From positions 1-13,585 of the forward strand of contig JBGTSD010000085.1 in NCBI GenBank assembly GCA_041940385.1: a stretch of 13,585 nt of DNA. The letters run 5' to 3'. Positions 1 to 6,600 of this stretch are shown piece by piece (the first letter of the stretch is position 1; the number at the start of each line of letters is the position of its first letter). The position numbers and the translations under genes were made by a program. Below the pieces are notes generated by a model, which had not been told where the DNA came from, did no database searches, and saw only the letters and a program-made list of their open reading frames with translations. Source of the DNA: JACVCK01 sp041940385. GTDB taxonomy: Bacteria > Planctomycetota > Phycisphaerae > Phycisphaerales > UBA1924.

Positions 1-316
1 TCATCGGCTCCTGGAAGATCATGGCGATGCGCCGGCCGCGAACGCGGCGCATGGCGTCGTCATCGAGCGTGAGAAGATCGGTCTCCTGCCCGTGCTCGCG
101 GAGCAGGATGCGTCCGCCGTCGATGCGTGAGGTGCGTGGAGGAAGAAGACGGAGCACGCTCATGGCCGTGACGGACTTGCCGGAGCCGGACTCGCCGACG
201 AGCGCGGTGGTGGCGCCGGAGCAGACCTCGAGCGATGCGGCGCGGACGGCGGGCGCCCAGCCGTGATCGGCGCGGAAGGAGACGGCGAGTCGGTCGATGA
301 CGAGGGCGTCGGTCAT
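1..316 (-). CDS. Peptide/nickel ABC transporter ATP-binding protein, DppD/OppD type (partial)
   Basis: N-terminal 105 residues of a nucleotide-binding subunit; the rest lies beyond base 1. It would hydrolyse ATP on the cytoplasmic face to drive an oligopeptide-type importer (or a related exporter). A Walker A motif, GESGSGKS, sits near residues 47-54, and the Q-loop MIFQEPM lies at the window edge, followed in this family by the signature and Walker B motifs, which are not visible here. The LLTLDDDAMRRVRGRRIAMIFQEP segment style is typical of Dpp/Opp ATPases. The start codon at 316 overlaps the stop of the upstream permease gene as ATGA (313-316), and a GAGG stands 8 bases before it, so translation is probably coupled. 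The substrate cannot be read from the sequence. Confidence 0.93.
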   Translation of the reverse strand, partial: MTDALVIDRLAVSFRADHGWAPAVRAASLEVCSGATTALVGESGSGKSVTAMSVLRLLPPRTSRIDGGRILLREHGQETDLLTLDDDAMRRVRGRRIAMIFQEPM

Positions 317-1350
317 GCGCGGCGCCTCGATCGACGGGGGTCCATCGCTTCGCGCAGGCCCTCGCCGAGGAAGTTGAGCGCGATGAGCGTCAGCGCCAGC
401 GCGAGGCAGGGGAAGAGAAGGAGCCACCAGCGGATGCGGAACGTGTTGAGTTCGCTCAGGCCCTCCGCCGCGAGGTTGCCCCACGAGGGCACCGGCGGCG
501 CGACGCCGATGCCGAGGAACGAGAGGAAGGACTCCTGAAGAATCGCCTGCGGGGCCGTGAGGGTCGCGTAGACGACGATCGGTCCGAGCAGATTCGGCAA
601 GAGATGCGCGATGAAGATGCGACGACGCGGAGCGCCCATCGCCCTTGCGGCCTCGACGAATGCGCGGGACTTGAGACTCAGCGTCTGACCGCGGATGACA
701 CGCGCCATGGTGAGCCACGACACCCCGCCGATCGCGACAAGCAGGGTCGCGATGTTGATCCAGGCACGCTGGCGGTCGATGGCGTCGACCGAGGCGCCGG
801 CGGCGAGGCGTGCGGCCATGGCACGATCGGCGAGGGCGTCCACCGCGACCGCGAGCAGCACGACCAGCAGGATGTAGGGAAGGCCGTACAGAACGTCGAC
901 GATGCGCATCATGACCGCGTCCACGCGTCCGCCGGCGTACCCGGCGATCATGCCGTAGGCCGTGCCGATGACGACGCTGATCGCCGCGGCGGCGAGGCCG
1001 ATGCCGAGCGACACGGCGCCGCCCAGGAGGACTCGCGGCAGCATGTGCCGCCCCAGATTGTCGGTTCCTAGCGCTGTGGGGGACGAGGCCGCGGCTCGCT
1101 GGGATTCGTCGGCGCGGTGGGGCGCCCAGGCGGGCGGGAGCCGCGCCGCGTCGAGGTCGGTCAGCGCGAAGCGCGCAGTGCGCGAGCCGGAAGGCGCGGA
1201 GAGCGTCCAGCCGAGCGAGCCGAAGCAGGCGAGCGACATGACGAGCAGGAGGACGGCGCCGAACGCTCCGCCGGGCGTGGACAGAGCGCGGCGCAGGAGC
1301 GAGGGCTCCCGGGCTTCGCGACCTTCCCTGGCGCGGGGTCCGGCGTCCAT
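313..1350 (-). CDS. Peptide-type ABC transporter permease, DppC/OppC family
   Basis: Inner-membrane permease subunit of a dipeptide/oligopeptide-type ABC transporter, 345 residues. It has an N-terminal membrane segment at about 27-48, the GTDNLGR motif at 95-101, and then the BPD_transp_1 core. The cytoplasmic EAA loop that contacts the ATPase is at 233-253 (EAARAMGA, HLLPN), followed by SFLGIGVAPPVPSWG at 277-291, a hallmark of the C-type subunit. It is longer than the usual 280-300 residues because of an insertion at about 170-200 between membrane segments and a long first periplasmic loop. The family's usual GRD is GRH here. No clear ribosome site precedes the ATG at 1350; a TATGCT lies 9 bases upstream, so a very short leader is possible. 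The partner B-type permease and the binding protein are not upstream in this window. Confidence 0.92.
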   Translation of the reverse strand: MDAGPRAREGREAREPSLLRRALSTPGGAFGAVLLLVMSLACFGSLGWTLSAPSGSRTARFALTDLDAARLPPAWAPHRADESQRAAASSPTALGTDNLGRHMLPRVLLGGAVSLGIGLAAAAISVVIGTAYGMIAGYAGGRVDAVMMRIVDVLYGLPYILLVVLLAVAVDALADRAMAARLAAGASVDAIDRQRAWINIATLLVAIGGVSWLTMARVIRGQTLSLKSRAFVEAARAMGAPRRRIFIAHLLPNLLGPIVVYATLTAPQAILQESFLSFLGIGVAPPVPSWGNLAAEGLSELNTFRIRWWLLLFPCLALALTLIALNFLGEGLREAMDPRRSRRRA

Positions 1351-1375
1351 GACCCGTGCAGCATACCGGCGCAGG

Positions 1376-1410
1376 AAAACGCGGCGGATCGCACGTTGCG
1401 GTCCGCCGCG
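1376..1410 (-). terminator. Intrinsic terminator of the sigma-factor operon
   Basis: A perfect 9-base-pair inverted repeat (CGCGGCGGA at 1380-1388, TCCGCCGCG at 1402-1410) encloses a 13-base loop. Read on the minus strand it is followed at once by TTTT (1379-1376). It lies 40 bases past the stop codon of the coiled-coil protein gene and 26 bases before the permease start, so it should separate the two operons. The T-run is short, so the call is good but not certain. Confidence 0.7.
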
Positions 1411-1449
1411 GTGAACGACCTACGGGGTGTGTGGGCCCCGGGGTTGCTG

Positions 1450-2364
1450 CTATTCGGGCTTCGGCTGGCGGAAGCGGCGCTGGCCGTCGTCGGCCTTGGC
1501 CGGGGCGTTCTCCAGACGCGTCAGGAGCTCGTCGAGCCGCCGGGCGGCGATCTCCTGCGGGTTGGCGCTGGCCTCGGCGATCTCGGCCTGGAGGCGGTCG
1601 ATGCGCTCGCGAAGGATCACCAGCTCACGCTCGCGCTCCTTCAGCGAGATCTCGACGCGTTCGGCGACAAGGCCCTCGAGCGCCGTGCGGGCCTCGTTGA
1701 CGGCCGCCTGGTCGTCGGCGCGACGGGCTTCGACAAACTCCATCGCGACGTGCCGGATTTCCATGTCTGTCCGCAGCGCATCGAGCCGGGTCCCGATCGC
1801 TTCGGGATTCTCCTCCGCGAGTCGGCGGAACTCCGCGACCCGATCGCGCAGGCCCTGCAGCACGCGCTCCGCCACCTCCGGACGGTCGGTCTGCAGTTGT
1901 TCGAGACGCTCCGCGATGCGCGGCATGTTGACCTTGACGAACTCGACGATGCGCTCACGCTCCTCGGGCGTCATCGGACCCATGCCGCCCATCGGACGAC
2001 GGTCGTTGGGGCCGCCCTGCGGGCGCCAGTCGTGGCGCTTGTCGCGAGCATTGAAGCCGTCGGGCCGACCCTCGGGCATCGGCGGACGCAGGATCCGGAA
2101 GACGTCCTGCGGCGGGGCGCCCTCGTCCACGGCGCCGATGGCCTCGTGCAGACGGGCGAGTTCGCCCTCGAGTTCGGCGGCGCGGCGCTCGAGGCGCTCG
2201 CGGATAACGGCCGGGTCGATGGCGCGATCGGGCGCCGCGACCTTGTCCGGACCGCCGGGCGTCCGTTCGCGCCGGGCTTCGGGCTGCGCGACGGCGAGGC
2301 CGGCCATCAGGGTCAGGCCGGCGACGGCGGGCAGCAGGCGCAGATGTCGGTTGATGTGCTTCAC
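1450..2364 (-). CDS. Secreted coiled-coil protein of a sigma-factor operon
   Basis: 304 residues, no family recognised. It starts with a signal peptide (basic residues, a hydrophobic core at about 9-24, probable cleavage after AVA near residue 26), so it is probably periplasmic. Two Glu/Arg-rich helical stretches with heptad-like spacing, at about 52-78 and 133-285, predict long coiled coils. Between them, at about 83-131, is a Pro/Gly/Arg-rich low-complexity linker. The start is GTG at 2364, overlapping the stop of the preceding gene as GTGA (2361-2364) with GGAAGGGG seven bases ahead, so it is coupled to the membrane protein upstream. Inference: as third gene of an ECF operon it may be a target, or an envelope partner of the membrane protein. 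The shape loosely recalls CpxP/Spy-like periplasmic helical proteins, but I see no LTxxQ motif. Confidence 0.85.
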   Translation of the reverse strand: MKHINRHLRLLPAVAGLTLMAGLAVAQPEARRERTPGGPDKVAAPDRAIDPAVIRERLERRAAELEGELARLHEAIGAVDEGAPPQDVFRILRPPMPEGRPDGFNARDKRHDWRPQGGPNDRRPMGGMGPMTPEERERIVEFVKVNMPRIAERLEQLQTDRPEVAERVLQGLRDRVAEFRRLAEENPEAIGTRLDALRTDMEIRHVAMEFVEARRADDQAAVNEARTALEGLVAERVEISLKERERELVILRERIDRLQAEIAEASANPQEIAARRLDELLTRLENAPAKADDGQRRFRQPKPE

Positions 2365-2804
2365 AAAGAATCCCCTTCCGAAGTAATCAGGTCGTCCACG
2401 GTCCAGTCGTCAGCAGAACGCGGATCGAAGGACACGATTGCATGGAAGATGTCGTCCAAATCGTCTTCCTGAGCGGCGAGCGGGCCTTCGCCGAGCCACG
2501 CGTCGATCGCGTCGAGCGTCGCCGCGTGCGCCACGGCGTCGGGGGCAACGGGCGGCGTCGGAGATGCGGTGAACCACACCGAGGCCAGCGCCACGATGCC
2601 GATCGCGGCCGCGACGGCGAGTACGGCGCGATAGACGCCGAGGCGCGCGACGACGACGGGTTGGGTCTCGCGGAACCGATCGACGGTGGCGTTGAAGATG
2701 CGGTCCTCGAGGCCGCGCGACGCATCGGCGGCGTCGGCCTGCGCAAGGGTGCGCACGGCAGACTCGACGTCGGCGATGTCAGGATCGTGATTGGACTTAT
2801 GCAT
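2361..2804 (-). CDS. Single-pass membrane protein, putative anti-sigma factor
   Basis: 147 residues: a cytoplasmic N-terminal part with short helices (about 10-55), one membrane helix at about 59-80, and an acidic C-terminal domain outside (about 85-147, with EDDLDDIF at 113-120). It follows the ECF sigma gene with overlapping frames, the usual place and topology for an anti-sigma factor, which would hold the sigma factor at the membrane until a signal releases it. No zinc-finger HxxxCxxC motif is present, so it is not a ZAS-type anti-sigma, and the assignment rests on context. I chose the ATG at 2804 because GGAGG lies eight bases ahead; an in-frame ATG at 2819 lacks a ribosome site. The start at 2804 overlaps the sigma stop codon by eight bases. 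Confidence 0.82.
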   Translation of the reverse strand: MHKSNHDPDIADVESAVRTLAQADAADASRGLEDRIFNATVDRFRETQPVVVARLGVYRAVLAVAAAIGIVALASVWFTASPTPPVAPDAVAHAATLDAIDAWLGEGPLAAQEDDLDDIFHAIVSFDPRSADDWTVDDLITSEGDSL

Positions 2805-3435
2805 GGCTGGGGCCTCCATCGGGAGACAATGCGGAGCGGCCAGGGGCCGACCGCTCGATCAGGTCCTTGAGTTTGCGAAGGGCGCGATGGTGCCGCGCGA
2901 GCACGGTGCCGATGGGTTGCGCAAGCAGCTCGGCGATCTCACGAAAGCCCATCTCGGCGTGATGACGGAGTTCGATGATCTCGCGATCGGCCTCGCCGAG
3001 CTGCTCGACGGCGGCGCGGAGCGAGAGAAGGTCGGCCGGATCGGCGCCGGGAGACTCCGTGGAGTCGTTGACGCGCTGATTCTGCGTGGTGAGTTCGACG
3101 GGTCGTCGGCGGTCCTTGCGGATCTCGTCACGCACGCGGTTGATCGCGATGCGGAACAGCCACGCCTCGAAGCGGCCCTGCTCGGTGTACTCACCGGATC
3201 GGATGTGCGTGGCGACGGTGACGAACACGGACTGCGCGACCTCCTCGGCGCGATCGGGGACCAGGCGGCGGGAGCGGGCAAGCGCGAACACACGGTGGGA
3301 GTACAGATGGATGATGCTCCGCCACGCGTCCTCGTCGCTGGCCGCGGCCAGGCGCAGGATCTCGGCCAGGTCCGGTTCGTCCGGACCTGCCCGCGCCACC
3401 TCCCTGGGCCTCGTCGGCTCGGTCACCGCCTTCAT
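2797..3435 (-). CDS. ECF-type RNA polymerase sigma factor (sigma-70 family)
   Basis: About 212 residues. Region 2 spans about 35-110: the helix EEVAQSVFVTVATH at 64-77, and RFEAWLFRIAINRVRDEIRK at 88-107, which binds the -10 element and core polymerase. A Pro/Asp-rich linker follows at about 111-138. Region 4 is at about 141-193 with the helix-turn-helix LRHHAEMGFREIAELLAQPIG and RALRKLKDLIE. Regions 1 and 3 are absent, as in ECF factors. An upstream ATG at 3645 would run through the tRNA gene and is rejected. The start is ATG at 3435, but GGAGG lies only one base before it; GTG at 3426 has better spacing (10 bases) and may be the true start. It is first gene of a three-gene operon with a putative anti-sigma factor. 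Target promoters are unknown. Confidence 0.92.
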   Translation of the reverse strand: MKAVTEPTRPREVARAGPDEPDLAEILRLAAASDEDAWRSIIHLYSHRVFALARSRRLVPDRAEEVAQSVFVTVATHIRSGEYTEQGRFEAWLFRIAINRVRDEIRKDRRRPVELTTQNQRVNDSTESPGADPADLLSLRAAVEQLGEADREIIELRHHAEMGFREIAELLAQPIGTVLARHHRALRKLKDLIERSAPGRSALSPDGGPSHA

Positions 3436-3531
3436 GCCTCCAGCAGAACGCCTCGCGCGGCACGAGATTGCCGCCAGCGGGAAGGATTCGCACCCGGCCC
3501 GGGTCCGGGAACATGAGACGGGTTTATCGGC

Positions 3532-3560
3532 TTGCCCGCCCCCCGGACCCCTGCTACGTT
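3532..3560 (+). promoter_or_regulatory. Probable sigma-70-type promoter of tRNA-Phe
   Basis: A -35-like TTGCCC (3532-3537) and a -10-like TACGTT (3555-3560) are 17 bases apart; TG one base before the -10 makes it an extended -10. The expected start of transcription (near 3567) is about 20 bases before the tRNA. This is a match by eye in GC-rich DNA. Confidence 0.45.
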
Positions 3561-3565
3561 TCCTC

Positions 3566-3583
3566 CCCGCGTTTCGACGCGGG
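3566..3583 (+). other. Hairpin in the tRNA-Phe leader
   Basis: CCCGCG (3566-3571) and CGCGGG (3578-3583) can pair around a six-base loop TTTCGA, between the predicted promoter and the tRNA. It would form the first bases of the primary transcript. It may guide 5' processing or be chance in GC-rich sequence. Confidence 0.35.
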
Positions 3584-3587
3584 AGAC

Positions 3588-3660
3588 GGGCAGTTAGCTC
3601 AGTTGGTAGAGCACGGCACTGAAAATGCCGGTGTCCCCGGTTCAAGTCCGGGACTGCCCA
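3588..3660 (+). tRNA. tRNA-Phe (anticodon GAA)
   Basis: A full 73-base cloverleaf: acceptor GGGCAGT pairs with ACTGCCC plus discriminator A; D stem GCTC/GAGC with AGTTGGTA loop; anticodon stem CGGCA/TGCCG with loop CTGAAAA (anticodon GAA); five-base variable loop; T stem CCCGG/CCGGG with TTCAAGT loop. The 3' CCA is not encoded and must be added by CCA transferase. It lies opposite and convergent to the large surface-protein gene, whose stop codon is 27 bases away. Confidence 0.98.
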
Positions 3661-3687
3661 TTTCTTTCGGGGTGTTTTGGGGGGCGT

Positions 3688-6600
3688 TTACAGATTGCGG
3701 TTCCGAACGGGCCGGCGGCGGGCCAGGAGGCCGAGGGCGAGGGCGATCGCTGCGCCCGGGGTGGGGACGTTGGCCGGCGCCTGGGTGTTGAAGAACGACA
3801 CGACGAGGTTCAGGTCGGCGAAGTCCACGGCGCCGTCCTCGTTGGCATCGCCGGGGAGGTCCTCGCCGGACATGTTGAAGAACGACAGGACCGTGTTGAG
3901 GTCGTCGAAGTTCACGAAGTCGTCGTGGTTCACGTCCGCGATGTGACGCACGCCGATGTCGAAGGAATCGGCCGTCGCTTCGCTCCACCAGCGCAGGAGC
4001 GGGTCGGCGAGGGCGGGCGCCAACACGTCGAGGTCGCCGCTGACCGAGTCGTACGTGAGGATCGACCAGCGATCGCCCCAGTCGGGGATGTAGCTGTCAA
4101 GGAGCGCGACATTGGCGGCGCCATCGAGCGTCGCGGCCTCCGTAATCGCGATGCGATCGCCGCTGAACGTGCCCGGCGCCGCGAGTTCGATCGTCAGCGA
4201 GCCGGTGGACGTCTGTTCGAACGAACCGTCGATGGTGAGCATGCCGACGGAAAGGCCGGGGCTCAATTCGCCGGAATTGATGAAGAGCCCGTCGCCGCCG
4301 TCGAGGGCGAGCGTGCCCACGCCGCCGAGCCAGCCGCTGTTGCGGAAGGTCGTGGTGGTCTCGGCGCTGCTGCTGTTCGCGGCGACCGTCTCCGTCGAGA
4401 GCATGTTCCACTGGCCGGAGTTGAGGACATCGCCGAGGTCGGCGTCGCCGGTCAGCACGGCGCCGATCTCGAACGTCGCGACTCCGGCGTTGTCGAGGAG
4501 GAGCGAGATCGGGCGCGGCCCGCCCGACTGGCCGGCGACGATCAGCTCGCCATTCGCGCCGTTGGTCCAGCGGTCGTTGCCATCCACCGCCATGCCGGAG
4601 GACCAGGTCGAACTGAACGACTCGAGACGCACGACGCCGTGATTGACGGTGTCTGCGGCAAAGTTGACCAGCGAGGGGCCGTAGCCACCTCCGCCGCGCG
4701 ACCAGACTTCGTGGCCCGCGGTCACGTCCGTCAGGACGGTGATGCCGTTGCCGGTCACCGTGAGCGCGTGCGTCGTGCCGGCGTCGGCGGTGAACGAGAT
4801 CGTGCCCGTGCCGTCGAAGACGTGCTCGCCGACGATCGAGCCGCCGGCGCCGATGTAGTCGGCGTTCAGGAACTCGAGCAGTGCGCCGGCCGCGACGGTG
4901 ACGAGGCCCTCGTTGCGGAGCGAGCCGGCGATTCTGCGCGGCCCGCCGGTTCCGGGCTGCACATCGATGACGCCCGTCGATCCGTTCACGAGCGTGTCGG
5001 GACCGGCGACGATCTCGGAAGCCCACGTGGATTGCGACGTTTCGAGACGGATCGTTCCGAGGTTGGTGACCTCGTTGAGCGTCGGATTGTCCGCGGCGAG
5101 CCGCGCGGCGCCCGTCGCCCCGGCGCCCTGGACCCAGATCGTGCCGAGCGTCGAGAGGTTGTCCTGCAGCGTCGTGTCGCCCGCGGCGATGACGGTGCTC
5201 TCGCCGGCGAGCCCTGCGCCGATATCGATCGCGCCGTCGTTGACGCGCACCGAGCCGTCGATGTCGCCGCCGGTCATGCGGAACGTGCCGCCGACGACGT
5301 CCAACAGCCCGTCCGCGTTGATCTCGCCCTGCGCCTGGCGAAGCGTGAAGCCGTTGACGGAGTTGAACGTCAGCGTCTCGCCGGCTTCGACGAAGATCTC
5401 GCCGCGATTGGTGAAGGTGTAGGAATCGCCGGTGATCGTGCGGTCGCCGCCGGTTCCGAGAAGGGCGCGGATTTGACCAGTCGTCGCGTTGGTGAAGTTG
5501 CTGGCGACCACGAGGTTGGTGTTCCAGCTTGAACTGACGGTCTCGAGGCGGATGTCGCCGCGGTTAACCGCGCCGTCGGTTGTCATCGTGGTGAGCGCAA
5601 GGCCGCCGGAGGCGCCTCCGCGGATGAACAGCTCGTAGCCGGAGAGCAGGTCGCCTTCGAACTGGATCTGGTCGCCGGACAGCACGAGTGTGGAGAGATC
5701 GCCGCGGAACGTCGGCGCCGTGGTCGTTCGAAGCACGGACGCGCCGGTAAAGGCGTGATCGCCGAGGACATGACCTCCGTCGGCGGTGTAATCCGCCGTG
5801 ATGTCGAGGAACTCATCGACGCCGACCACGATGTCGCCGCGGTTGACAATCGTGCCGAGAATGCGACGGTCGCCGCTCGTGCCCTTGTTAACCTCGATGA
5901 GCCCGCCGGCCTCGTTGGTGAGTGTGAAGGCGCCGGTGTCGATGTTGGAGTCCCAGCTCGTGTTGATCGACTCCATGCGGATCACGCCGCGGTTCTCGGC
6001 GTCGCCCGTCAGGCCGAGCGCTGCGTTTCCGGTCGCTCCCGAGCCCTGGACCCAGATGGTCGAGGTCGCGGCGGAGTTGTTGACGAGTTGCGTGACGCCG
6101 CCGGCGATGACCGTGCCCGTGCCGGCGGTGGCCTGCGCATCGATCGTCCCGTCGTCGACGCGCACCGTGCCGGCGATATCGCCGCCGGTCCAGACGAGCG
6201 CGCCGCCGGGCTGCACGCGGAACTCGCCCTGGGCGTCGATGAGGCCGCCTTCGTGCCTGAGAGTGAAGGCGCCGGCGTCCGACAGGGAGAGGAGCCGGGA
6301 CGCATCGATGTGAATCGTGCCGTTGTTGGTGAGCGAACCGATCAGATCACGGCTGCCGCCGGTTCCTTGGTTGATCTCGATCACGCCCGTCGCGGCGTTG
6401 TGCAGCGTCCCGCCGGCGACGTTGATCGTCTCGTCCCAACTGGTGTTGATCGACTCGAGCCGGAGCACGCCGTGGTTCACCGTGCCATCGCTGACGAGGA
6501 GGGTTGCATCGCCCGCGCCACCGGCGCCTCGAAGCCAGAGCGTCACGCTCTCGAGATTGTCCGTGGCGAGGGTGTTCGTGCCCTCGAGGTTGAGCGTCGT

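Noticed and set aside
1117..2472. Long plus-strand open frame opposite the coiled-coil protein gene
   Set aside because: It is a GC-rich shadow: the minus-strand protein has a signal peptide, heptads and ribosome site, while the plus-strand product has no recognisable motif.
2797..3645. A longer sigma-factor reading frame starting at 3645
   Set aside because: It would run through the complete tRNA-Phe gene, and the extra residues do not resemble any sigma factor region; starts at 3435 or 3426 have a ribosome site.
3625..5532. Long plus-strand open frame rich in Arg, Val, Glu and Asp opposite the surface-protein gene
   Set aside because: Its repeats mirror the minus-strand coding repeats, and it overlaps tRNA-Phe; the same applies to the frame at 5755-7338.
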